A stretch of DNA of 64,000 nt, from contig JABDCX010000002.1 in NCBI GenBank assembly GCA_013287915.1, positions 37,187 through 101,186 on the forward strand. Reading direction: 5' to 3'. This DNA comes from Chlamydiota bacterium (GTDB lineage: Bacteria; Chlamydiota; Chlamydiia; Chlamydiales; Parachlamydiaceae). The notes beneath the pieces are model-generated. The model was not told the origin of the DNA and ran no database searches. It saw only the letters and a list, made by a program, of their open reading frames with translations. Of the stretch, positions 42,108 through 50,970 are shown in pieces. How positions within the stretch are numbered: the stretch's first letter is position 1; every line of letters begins with the position of its first letter. The translations under genes and the position numbers were made by a program.

Positions 42108-43079
42108 ATGAACGCTTTACGATTGATTCTGCGCATAGCTGTATTTTTTTTCATCGCCATCCCACTGCAGGTCCAAGCCCAAGATGTTCGCAATCCGGAC
42201 CGTTATACGCTTGATCGACCCGACTCGTCCTCTCAAATCGTTTACTATTTTTCCGCGCCTGACGGGGAACAAAAGAGCTTTCCCATACTTGTGATATGCC
42301 AGGGGGCTGTAGAATCAGCCCATCGTAGCGTGCTATTTTACAATCAGTCGTTTGCTGATTGGATTGAGCCGCTTCAGGTGGGGTGTCTGACGATCGAAGC
42401 GTGGGGGATCGACGGAGAACAGTTCAATAAAAAGGAATTTTGGGAGCATTATACACTCTCACAGCGCTTCGAAGATCATCTGGAAGTGATTGACCATTTT
42501 GAGGCAAATCCCCCAACAGGTTGGAACGGGCATTGGATTTTTCTCGGGTATGGCGATGGAGGGCGCTTGGCGACAGATCTAGCGATCGACGTTCCTCAAA
42601 CGCGTGGAGTGGTGAACATGATGGGAGCCTACCATTCCTATTTTGAGAAATGGTGGGATTTTTGTGACCATCTAAACAAGCACTACAACGCATTGTGGAT
42701 TACTGACTTTTTGTTCCCTTTCTGGGCTTCTTCTCAATATTTGCCATGGTATCGGTCCACATACACAGAATTCATCGAGAACCTAATTCCTTCCCCGAAC
42801 AGGTTTTGGTGGAAGTTGAGCTACCTTTACCACGCAGATGCCCTTAGCCACCCCCCTGTTGACTATGCCAAAATTACCTTCCCTTATCTTGTATTAATAC
42901 AGGATTGGAATTACCTCTTTTCCCAAACGAAGGCGTTTGTGAAAGCCGCAAGAGAAGCAGGGGCCGATATCGAGGTCATTTGCGATGAGAATGTAACAGG
43001 GTGGGTCGAGGGGAAAGGCACCCTTAACCTCTTTGATGAGGCCTTTCTTTGGATCAAAGACCTCATTCAAAACGACTGA
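42108..43079 (+). CDS. Secreted alpha/beta-hydrolase-fold-like protein
   Basis: Signal peptide (LRIAVFFFIAIPLQVQAQ), elbow-like HWIFLGYGDGGRLATDLA, C-terminal FPYLVLIQDWNYLF. Confidence 0.6.
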   Translation: MNALRLILRIAVFFFIAIPLQVQAQDVRNPDRYTLDRPDSSSQIVYYFSAPDGEQKSFPILVICQGAVESAHRSVLFYNQSFADWIEPLQVGCLTIEAWGIDGEQFNKKEFWEHYTLSQRFEDHLEVIDHFEANPPTGWNGHWIFLGYGDGGRLATDLAIDVPQTRGVVNMMGAYHSYFEKWWDFCDHLNKHYNALWITDFLFPFWASSQYLPWYRSTYTEFIENLIPSPNRFWWKLSYLYHADALSHPPVDYAKITFPYLVLIQDWNYLFSQTKAFVKAAREAGADIEVICDENVTGWVEGKGTLNLFDEAFLWIKDLIQND

Positions 43080-43101
43080 TTCCTTACGTTTCAGCTCAAT
43101 T

Positions 43102-43118
43102 CTCCAAAAAAATTGGAG
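43102..43118. promoter_or_regulatory. Palindrome 1, putative AbiEi operator
   Basis: CTCCAAAAAAATTGGAG. Confidence 0.65.
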
Positions 43119-43153
43119 TTTCTGGCCGAATTAACTCTTATTTGAACATAAAT

Positions 43154-43170
43154 CTCCAAAAAAATTGGAG
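43154..43170. promoter_or_regulatory. Palindrome 2, putative AbiEi operator
   Basis: CTCCAAAAAAATTGGAG, identical to palindrome 1 and 52 bp downstream, just before the AbiEi ORF. Confidence 0.65.
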
Positions 43171-43207
43171 TTTTTGGCATAATTAGGGAAAAGAGAGGTG
43201 AGAAGCA

Positions 43208-43828
43208 ATGCATCCCATTTTGCGGTTCGCGAAAACGGCTTATATACAAAGTGAAAATCTTAAGCCTCTATTAAAAGAATATTCGAATCCCGACGATTTC
43301 TTATCGAGGCTAGTAAAAAAGGGAGAGCTCATACGCCTTAAGAACGGTTTTTTCCTGATTTCCGAGAATGTGAATGAAAAATTAGTTCCTTATGAGCAAA
43401 TCGCTAATCTCTTGTATGGACCTTCGTACATTAGCTTTGAGTGGGCTTTATCTTTTTATCGCATGATTCCTGAGGGTGTTTATGTCATGACTAGTGCATC
43501 TGTTGCAAAATCTAGAGTATTCAACACAGCCGTTGGGACTTTTGATTATGTCTACTTGAGCCATTCCCGTTATGCAATTGGGATCGACCAGAAGGAAAAT
43601 GCGGCAGGAAGATATCTCATTGCTACCCCTGAAAAAGCCCTTGCCGATCTGATTCATCTGAAAAGCCATCAACTCCAAGGAAAAGAGCTGTTGGATGATT
43701 TGATTGAAGCAAGACGAATGGACGAAGATCAATTAAAAAATCTAGATAAAATTCATCTTCGAGAGATAGCGAACCAATATGGTTCAAGAACTGTGATGAA
43801 TTTGATAAATGTACTAGGGATGCTATGA
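43208..43828 (+). CDS. abiEi: AbiEi-like antitoxin / autoregulator
   Basis: About 200 aa, winged-helix-like N-terminus (LSRLVKKGELIRLKNGFFLI), YISFEWALSFYRMIPEGVYVMTSASVAKSRVF, ATPEKALADLI; 4 bp overlap with abiEii. Confidence 0.85.
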   Translation: MHPILRFAKTAYIQSENLKPLLKEYSNPDDFLSRLVKKGELIRLKNGFFLISENVNEKLVPYEQIANLLYGPSYISFEWALSFYRMIPEGVYVMTSASVAKSRVFNTAVGTFDYVYLSHSRYAIGIDQKENAAGRYLIATPEKALADLIHLKSHQLQGKELLDDLIEARRMDEDQLKNLDKIHLREIANQYGSRTVMNLINVLGML

Positions 43829-44697
43829 CCAATTCAAATATAAAAAATATCCTCAACCATTATGAGAAGTCCAAAATTAGCGAACAGACAAAAATTCGAG
43901 AGGTTTTGCAGCAAACGGCATTGCTTGGACTTCAAAGACACGGGTTCTTTGAAAAAGCAGCGTTTTATGGAGGAACCGCTTTGCGCATACTCTATGGTCT
44001 TGACCGTTTCAGTGAAGACTTAGATTTTTCTCTCCTAGAACCGGAGAAGAGTTTTGATTTTACTACATTCCTAGATGGAATGAGAAAAGAGCTCTCTTCA
44101 TTCGGTTTTGAAATGGAAGTAACTAAGAAAGTGAAAAATGTGGAGACCAGTGTCGTGTCTGCCTTCATGAAAATGAATACGATAGAACTTTACTTAGCAA
44201 TTGGTGAAGAGGCTAAACGAATCAACCACAATGAGAAGGTTCAGATTAAGCTAGAAGTCGATGTTGATCCACCACCACGAGCCCGATTTGAAAACCGCCT
44301 GGTGGTTAATCCGATGCCTTTTTATGTTTTGACGTTGCATAAAAGCGACTTATTTGCTGGAAAAATGGCTGCAATTTTGTACCGAGCGTGGAAAGGCAGA
44401 ATCAAAGGGAGGGACTGGTACGATCTCGTTTGGTATATTCAAAATAAAGTTCCGTTAAGCCTTCCTTATTTAGAAGCATGTCTGATCCAGGCGGGGCATT
44501 TGAAGCCTCAAGATCCGTTGGATCGCAACCGTCTCATTGAGATGTTACAGGCAAAAATTGAATCGATTGATTGGGAAAATGCTAGAGCCGATATGCGAGC
44601 CTTCGTTGCAGAACCAGACAAACTTAAAATATGGTCTCCGCCCTTCTTCAACGATATGATTCAACATCTCCTAGTTGAAACCCGATCTGCCACTTAA
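43825..44697 (+). CDS. abiEii: AbiEii-like nucleotidyltransferase toxin
   Basis: FYGGTALRILYGLDRFSEDLDFSLL, KSDLFAGKMAAILYRAWKGRIKGRDWYDLVWY. Confidence 0.9.
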   Translation: MTNSNIKNILNHYEKSKISEQTKIREVLQQTALLGLQRHGFFEKAAFYGGTALRILYGLDRFSEDLDFSLLEPEKSFDFTTFLDGMRKELSSFGFEMEVTKKVKNVETSVVSAFMKMNTIELYLAIGEEAKRINHNEKVQIKLEVDVDPPPRARFENRLVVNPMPFYVLTLHKSDLFAGKMAAILYRAWKGRIKGRDWYDLVWYIQNKVPLSLPYLEACLIQAGHLKPQDPLDRNRLIEMLQAKIESIDWENARADMRAFVAEPDKLKIWSPPFFNDMIQHLLVETRSAT

Positions 44698-44780
44698 AAC
44701 CGAACTTGCGCCTAGAGTTTGGATAGTTTTTCACACGAAAAAGTGTATTTCCAGCCTTGTTAAAGGGATTATTGAATTCA

Positions 44781-44809
44781 TTGACAAAAAAACCTTATTT
44801 TGATATCAT
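44781..44809 (+). promoter_or_regulatory. Sigma70-type promoter
   Basis: TTGACA - 17 bp - TATCAT, upstream of 44868. Confidence 0.7.
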
Positions 44810-44867
44810 GTCACTTATTTTAAATGGGTTCAAGGCTGTTAAACATAAAAATAATAGAGAGATTTAG

Positions 44868-46142
44868 ATGAACTTCAATTTTTCAGTCACAAATGTGAAG
44901 AATCTGTTTCCCACCTCGTTTCTAGAGGGGTTGAGGCAACAACCCTCTAAGATGGGATATGCGGCTTGTTATCTCCTTGAAGCAGGTAGAACCGTCTTTC
45001 AATTTGTTTGTGGGTCGATTAAACACCGGATCAACCAAGGTTCCTTTTCTCTCGATCCAACCTTCCGGAAGCAGATGGTTGCGCAATTTAACCAGGCGAG
45101 AACGTGTGCAGCGCAGGCTGGCGTCGCAGGCTTTTTAGGGCTTTTTACACTCACTGCAGTTGCGGTAGTTGTCATCGCAAAAATGATTCAAAAGAAAGAT
45201 GGAACACAACTCAACCCTCCACCTTCAAACGGCCCGTCTACTGCCTCCACAAGAGCTAAGGAGCCTTTCAGCGCAGCTGCTTATTTTGCTTGGTTAACTG
45301 CAACAGGACAAAAGGACAAAGACAGCCCTTTCAAACTCCTGTGTCAGGAGGATCCAGTGGCTGCGACGACTTTTATAAACGATAACAAAATAAAACCGGA
45401 AGCTCCGCTTGCAAACCAGATGCTCCAAGACATCCTGGATGGGATTTTAAAGGATATGTTTAGCAAGAAAGAGCAAAAGAAGAACGAAGAGCTCAATAAA
45501 AATCGCCTCCTGCTGCTCGATGCGTATTTTACGCGCTGTCCTACCACCGACCTGAGATTTCTTGGACAACAACTTGCAGCATTGGCATCTCCAATGGTCG
45601 ATATTAGTGAACAGGATCGATTGCCTTTTTTTCTAATGATTCTGGATCGTTCACCAGATGGGCTTAAACATCATTTGAAGGGAGCGCTTAACAATTCAAT
45701 AAAATGGAATTACAGAATATTCTTGGAGAAGGTCATTGACCGGAATCCCTCATTAAAATCCGAATTCGATAAAAACCTAACGGGGATTCTGTACAAAAAT
45801 TTGAAATTAGTGGAGTGGATACTCACTGAACATCGCGACTGGGTGTCGGAGCAGGGTATAAGTGGAGTTTTAACTCATCTAATACGGCAGTATGGCGTCA
45901 AAAAGGAAACGGCACATCATGAACTCTTCCAGAAAGTCGTCCAGCAGAATCCAAATCTTCCAGAGCTATCTGCTTCGAATGTATTAAGTTTTGCAGCGAT
46001 TGATAAGAATTGGGAGATGTTTAAGATTGCGGCAGAGGGCTTTAAGAACGTGACCCGAGAGAAAGTTGTGACGAGCATCAGAGATCAACCGGATCTTTTG
46101 CCCTGGTTTAATGAACACTTTCCAAAAAGAGAGCATATCTGA
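44868..46142 (+). CDS. Family B membrane-anchored protein 3
   Basis: N-module SKMGYAACYLLEAGRTVFQFVCGSIKHRINQGSFSLDPTFRKQM...AAQAGVAGFLGLF; C-domain LLCQEDPVAATTFINDN...LLQDILDGIL-like ...LLPWFNEHFP. Confidence 0.87.
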   Translation: MNFNFSVTNVKNLFPTSFLEGLRQQPSKMGYAACYLLEAGRTVFQFVCGSIKHRINQGSFSLDPTFRKQMVAQFNQARTCAAQAGVAGFLGLFTLTAVAVVVIAKMIQKKDGTQLNPPPSNGPSTASTRAKEPFSAAAYFAWLTATGQKDKDSPFKLLCQEDPVAATTFINDNKIKPEAPLANQMLQDILDGILKDMFSKKEQKKNEELNKNRLLLLDAYFTRCPTTDLRFLGQQLAALASPMVDISEQDRLPFFLMILDRSPDGLKHHLKGALNNSIKWNYRIFLEKVIDRNPSLKSEFDKNLTGILYKNLKLVEWILTEHRDWVSEQGISGVLTHLIRQYGVKKETAHHELFQKVVQQNPNLPELSASNVLSFAAIDKNWEMFKIAAEGFKNVTREKVVTSIRDQPDLLPWFNEHFPKREHI

Positions 46143-47284
46143 TGAACCGCTTGCCGTCATTGTCGAATTTTTCTTGGATTTCGCTGCCAGAGGTGGTGAT
46201 GCAACAGCCCGCTAAGATGGGGTATGCAGCACGCTATCTCCTTGAAACTGGCAGAAACGGCTTTCAATTTGTTTGTGGGTCGATTAAACACCGGATTAAG
46301 CAGGGTACCTTTTCTCTCGATCCTGTCTTTAGGGAGCAGATGGCCGGGCAATTTACCCAGGCGCGGGAGCAGGCTGCTCAGGCGGGTGTCGCTGGGTTTT
46401 TGGGGCTTTTTGCTGCAGTGGCTCTTTCGGTGGCGCTGTTTCTTAGACTCCGATTAAAGAGTGAAACACAGACATCTAGTTCAGATTTGCCAGCGAAACC
46501 AGCACCTACGGTTGAGGAGAGTGAGTTCAAGAAGCTTTGCAAGAACAAGCCGAAAGACGCAGTCGCTTTGTTGAATGATCCGGGTCAACGGCCGGGAGCT
46601 GAACACGCACAGCAGGTATTGCAAGACATTGTCGATGGGATTTTAGCGGATATGTATCAGAAACGAAAGCTCCTCGTGATTGATGCTTCTGTGCACCAAA
46701 ACCGCATCCTCTTGCTGAACACATTTTTTCAACATTACAATACTGTTGAAGTTCCCTTCGGCGCACGCATTCTCGCTCAATTAGCTTCTTATCAAGAGGG
46801 GATTGAGTTAGAAGATAAAAGCCCTTTTTTTGCTGTGATCAGCAAAAGCTATGCGGCAAAGGCTGGATCAGAGTTTGTGACGAGCGTCCTTCAAGCTTAC
46901 GATGCGCAGTTAGCTACTAGCGGTCCCGCTGCTCAAGCAGCTGCAAAGGGCTTAAAGTTTCTCGTGAAGGCCTATTTGGGTGTCTTTACGACCGACCATT
47001 CCTATCTGGTCTTGCGGTGCATCATTGCGCACAATCTAGAAGACCAAGAGGGGATGAGCCTGTTCAAAACGATTGTGACTCGGCTAGGTAAGCAGGTAAC
47101 GCAACAAATTCAGGAGCTACTGAAGACGACAGCTGATCTTGGCCGAGTGGCGCTGTTTAAATGCATTGCAGATCGCTTTAGAACAGCTCTCACTCTTGAT
47201 AGTTTGGGTGGGATATTAGCGTCATCAAAGACTCCAGAGGCAATTAAAATTTGGATTTTACATTCGTTTCAGAAACGCAAATAA
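46142..47284 (+). CDS. Family B membrane-anchored protein 4
   Basis: N-module AKMGYAARYLLETGRNGFQFVCGSIKHRIKQGTFSLDPVFREQM...AAQAGVAGFLGLF; C-domain KLCKNKPKDAVALLNDP...VLQDIVDGILADMY...LTLDSLGGILASSKTPEAIKIWI. Confidence 0.87.
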   Translation: MNRLPSLSNFSWISLPEVVMQQPAKMGYAARYLLETGRNGFQFVCGSIKHRIKQGTFSLDPVFREQMAGQFTQAREQAAQAGVAGFLGLFAAVALSVALFLRLRLKSETQTSSSDLPAKPAPTVEESEFKKLCKNKPKDAVALLNDPGQRPGAEHAQQVLQDIVDGILADMYQKRKLLVIDASVHQNRILLLNTFFQHYNTVEVPFGARILAQLASYQEGIELEDKSPFFAVISKSYAAKAGSEFVTSVLQAYDAQLATSGPAAQAAAKGLKFLVKAYLGVFTTDHSYLVLRCIIAHNLEDQEGMSLFKTIVTRLGKQVTQQIQELLKTTADLGRVALFKCIADRFRTALTLDSLGGILASSKTPEAIKIWILHSFQKRK

Positions 47285-47295
47285 AAGAGGCTTTT

Positions 47296-49305
47296 ATGCA
47301 AAGATTAGAGCGATTTTCGGGTGCTTTAAATTCCTTCCGGTTTGAGATGCCATCTGGAGTGGTGGAGCACACTGCCAAAATCGGCCATGCAGCTCGCTCT
47401 GTTTTTGACTTTGTGGGAACAGGCGTGTCGATGGGCTATGAGGCCGTTCGGCGCAAGGTCACTGTTGGGACATTTGTTCTTGATGCGGCGTTTAAGGAAC
47501 AGGCGCTTGCCCATCTGGCAAAAGCCAGAGCACAGGCCTCTCAGGCTGGTGTCACGGGATTTGCGGGCCTTTTGGCAGGGTTTGCTTTGGTAGCTGCTGC
47601 TTTAGTCGCGATCAATCGCTATACTGACCTGTTCATTTCTCAAGAAACCAAAACTAAAAACGCCCTCGCTCAGTTTAAGGAGGGGAAAATTACGGCGGCT
47701 GCCTGTCGGGAAAGGCTTGTTTTAAACAGTGTCGATGCTTTTACATTGCCAGGGATTAAAGAATTGGCCATGGAAAAGGGGGGAGCTGACAAGATCAAGG
47801 AATTGCTGGGAGAGGTTATAAAAGGTACGGGCAGAACCCTCTGGGCCAGTAACATTGAGGAGTTCCCCTATCTTGCGCTTTTGGGAAGGATGTTGCAGAA
47901 AGAAGGGGGACTTGAACGGGCTGTTGCTCTTCTCAATTTTTATGAGAAAGATCATCGAAGCGACAACCTCACTGAACAATTTGATCACGTCGAGCCGATC
48001 CTTTTAAAAATGGCTGAGATGAAGGGCGGAAAAGAAGCGATCAAAACCTTCCTTAATCAAGATACGTCCCACCATTGTAAACTGCTTGTTTATGAAGGGA
48101 TGTTTGAGAAGGTAAAGAAATTTGTCGATGCACTTCCGATGGTGGATGGAAAGCCGTTCTTTACTTCAACTGATCTGAAGGAAATTCTGATTTCAAGATA
48201 CAACAGCGATGATCCCTATCGTCGTTCTTTTAACCGTATAGCGGCCATTGACTCGCCAACAATATTCGCTGCAGCGATGCCTTGGCTCGAGCGCATTGTC
48301 GACGATCCAGAGGGCGGGAGGCAAATGATTCTTGAGCTCTTAAGCTTGGTGGATCCAACATTCGATAGCACGCCTTTGCACAATGCCGCAATTGTCCCTC
48401 ATGCGATTCAGCTTCTCAATCGACTTAAACCTGCTCCCACCGATGAAGAAATGCGCCCACTTCTTTTGGCAGAACAGTGGTCATATGATCCAAGAGCTCC
48501 TCTGTTTAGCCCTAGCAAGATTTACAAAGTGCCCTTCTACAACGTTCCGCTCTTTCTATTCGCAGTTCCTTGGCTACTGCGTTTTATCGAAAAGAACGAT
48601 GAGAAGGTTATCGATTACACAAAAAGATTTATGACCTATGCCGGGGATCCTGATTTTAGGACGATTAACCTGCTGGATCCTAAAGTGTTTACCGCAGCAA
48701 AACCACTCGTAGAGGCAATGGCTAAACAAAACAGGTTGGCTCTTCAGCAGATTGAGGCGATGTTTACTCGATGCCAAACCCCACAATCTTACAATCTTGG
48801 AGAATTTATAAGAGTTATAGGGACTCCGGCAGCGCCTATTTTTGACCTTGAGAATCTCAAATGGATTTTGTCTTTATGCGAACAATTGAAGTTTGACAAA
48901 CGTAAAGTCTACAACATGCTGAAAGACGTTAGAAATGACACAGATCTAACGGTGTTGCATACTCCAGGGGCCCTTGCGCTTGCTAAGCCGCTATTGGATT
49001 CTCTCTCACCACAGTTGACTTTATGCGAGAAGCTAAAGCTTCTATTCGAGGAGGGTTCTAGCGCGACTCATGTCACGGGAGCGAAGAGCTTAAGTGAGGA
49101 AACGTTCCACCCTTTAGAGATAACGATTTTCGAGAGAAATTTCGAGGAGGCCAAGAAGTGGATTGACGAGAGCTCCCCAACAACTGAGGACTCCTTTCAC
49201 ATTAAACGTTGTATCCTAGCTTGGATAAGTGTAGGGGACGCAACGCAACGCGCAAGAAAACGGGGGCTTGTCGTTCATTGGCTGCTCGTGCTCGCGATTG
49301 AATAA
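47296..49305 (+). CDS. Family B membrane-anchored protein 5
   Basis: Start reassigned after AGAGG. N-module TAKIGHAARSVFDFVGTGVSMGYEAVRRKVTVGTFVLDAAFKEQALAHLAKARAQASQAGVTGFAGLL. Confidence 0.87.
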   Translation: MQRLERFSGALNSFRFEMPSGVVEHTAKIGHAARSVFDFVGTGVSMGYEAVRRKVTVGTFVLDAAFKEQALAHLAKARAQASQAGVTGFAGLLAGFALVAAALVAINRYTDLFISQETKTKNALAQFKEGKITAAACRERLVLNSVDAFTLPGIKELAMEKGGADKIKELLGEVIKGTGRTLWASNIEEFPYLALLGRMLQKEGGLERAVALLNFYEKDHRSDNLTEQFDHVEPILLKMAEMKGGKEAIKTFLNQDTSHHCKLLVYEGMFEKVKKFVDALPMVDGKPFFTSTDLKEILISRYNSDDPYRRSFNRIAAIDSPTIFAAAMPWLERIVDDPEGGRQMILELLSLVDPTFDSTPLHNAAIVPHAIQLLNRLKPAPTDEEMRPLLLAEQWSYDPRAPLFSPSKIYKVPFYNVPLFLFAVPWLLRFIEKNDEKVIDYTKRFMTYAGDPDFRTINLLDPKVFTAAKPLVEAMAKQNRLALQQIEAMFTRCQTPQSYNLGEFIRVIGTPAAPIFDLENLKWILSLCEQLKFDKRKVYNMLKDVRNDTDLTVLHTPGALALAKPLLDSLSPQLTLCEKLKLLFEEGSSATHVTGAKSLSEETFHPLEITIFERNFEEAKKWIDESSPTTEDSFHIKRCILAWISVGDATQRARKRGLVVHWLLVLAIE

Positions 49306-49334
49306 TAATTTATCAAAATAAAAAAGGAATGATT

Positions 49335-50696
49335 ATGTTAAACCTGTCTGCTTTGAAAAGCACTTTGTGGTCCGATGTTACAACGTTCAAGCTAGCCGAT
49401 CAGCCAGGAAAAATGGTGGACGCTGTGAGATCCGGAATAGGATTTATTGGAACGGGCGTCTCAATGGGCTATGAATCTGTTCGACGCAAATTTACAGCAG
49501 GGACATTCACACTAGATCCAGCCTTTAAAGAGAAAGCATTTTCGCATCTAGCGCAAGCCAGAGCACAGGCCGCTCAAGCGGGTGTCGTCGGCTTTGCTGC
49601 CGTTGCTCTCGTCTTCGTCGCTGCTTATGTGGTCTTCAAGAAATTCCACCCCGCTTCAGTCAGTAGCAATGTCCCAAAGAAACAACCAGCCTCATTGGCT
49701 CCAGTCACATTTCACGACAATATGACAATTCCTAACCGCGTTATGCAGACGTTGAATTATCTGCTTGAGGAGTATTCAATTAAATCTGTAGACCAGCTTC
49801 CAGTGCATGTGGGCAAGCTACCTGTAACAGCAGAGGACGTGGCTAAGATGACCGATCCCGTTATGAGGTGCATAGATCAAGGGTTACCTTATTTTTTGAT
49901 CAAGGTAAACACCGAAAATCCGACGATTAGAGAGACAGTGATCATCTTAGGCGGGAACAACAGCATTGATCCCACTACCTGGTATTATTTGAATATTTTA
50001 GCTCCTGATTTGCCCAAATTTGCATCGCTTCTTACCTACGGCATAGTCTATGTAGAAAATTCAATTGCTTTGGCAGACAAAGATCAAATGGAAAGTATAG
50101 CCAAAATTAAAGCGCTAATCTCGGGAAAGCCAGTTCAGGATCGGGATCGAAAGACATTTAGTTTAGCCAAGAAGATCGTCGCTGCGAAAGAAGCAAACAC
50201 AGTAACTGGTCCATTAGACCCGCTCCCATTCCTTGGTGAGACGACAATTCCTCGCTGTATTAAGGAGAAATGGGATGCGATCCTTCGAGAAACCCTGGCT
50301 TGTAGCAAAGAGGATATTGCACGCTATAATAGCCTAGATGAAGTTCCTGAGTTTACAGGAAAGGTGTTTGATAATGGCCAACAGGTGGTAACAGGAATGG
50401 CATTCCCTGTCATGAAGGGTGTTTATAATAATAAGCCTTACATCCTGATCAAGACAGAAATTTGGGGGCTAGTAGGGGCACAGGACCCAGTAAGAGCTCA
50501 TGTGATCATTGGTCAAAAACTTTCAAGTAAAGATCAAGTAGAATGGAATCAGTGGAATGCTGGAGCAAATGGTGTACCCCTACTTCTGGATGTACAGGGA
50601 CTGATGGCAAGGAACGTAAATGAAATAATCAGGACCATTATCACTGGCAAATCATGTCTGGATGTTTCTGAAGTCTATATGTGTAAATTGGGTTAA
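49335..50696 (+). CDS. Family B membrane-anchored protein 6 (two copies of the TIPR C-domain)
   Basis: N-module GFIGTGVSMGYESVRRKFTAGTFTLDPAFKEKAFSHLAQARAQAAQAGVVGFAA; TIPNRVMQTLNYLLEEYSIK and TIPRCIKEKWDAILRETLACS. Confidence 0.87.
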   Translation: MLNLSALKSTLWSDVTTFKLADQPGKMVDAVRSGIGFIGTGVSMGYESVRRKFTAGTFTLDPAFKEKAFSHLAQARAQAAQAGVVGFAAVALVFVAAYVVFKKFHPASVSSNVPKKQPASLAPVTFHDNMTIPNRVMQTLNYLLEEYSIKSVDQLPVHVGKLPVTAEDVAKMTDPVMRCIDQGLPYFLIKVNTENPTIRETVIILGGNNSIDPTTWYYLNILAPDLPKFASLLTYGIVYVENSIALADKDQMESIAKIKALISGKPVQDRDRKTFSLAKKIVAAKEANTVTGPLDPLPFLGETTIPRCIKEKWDAILRETLACSKEDIARYNSLDEVPEFTGKVFDNGQQVVTGMAFPVMKGVYNNKPYILIKTEIWGLVGAQDPVRAHVIIGQKLSSKDQVEWNQWNAGANGVPLLLDVQGLMARNVNEIIRTIITGKSCLDVSEVYMCKLG

Positions 50697-50744
50697 GCTG
50701 AAAGCCAATAACTAGGCTATGGTTGGACAACAGATTTTGGTCAT

Positions 50745-50860
50745 GTAGAGATATGCCGCCCCTTCAGGGCTCGCCTGATTTGCTATGATAAACCCAGGCC
50801 TCCGCTTCGCTCCGACCTGGGCTATGAGATAGCGGCCCGTTGGGCCTCAATAACCTTCCA
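50745..50860. repeat. Intergenic palindromic element
   Basis: Hairpin cccaggcctccgcttcgctccgacctggg flanked by gccgccccttcagggct and gcggcccgttgggcctc. Confidence 0.6.
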
Positions 50861-50970
50861 GTATCGGCTTCGAGGCTTTCGTGCCCGTGCCCGCGTGCGT
50901 GCCCGTGCCCGATGTTTTCCAATCTATACCGTTCATAACAATCCATTTTTTCGGGCACGCACACGAAAAG

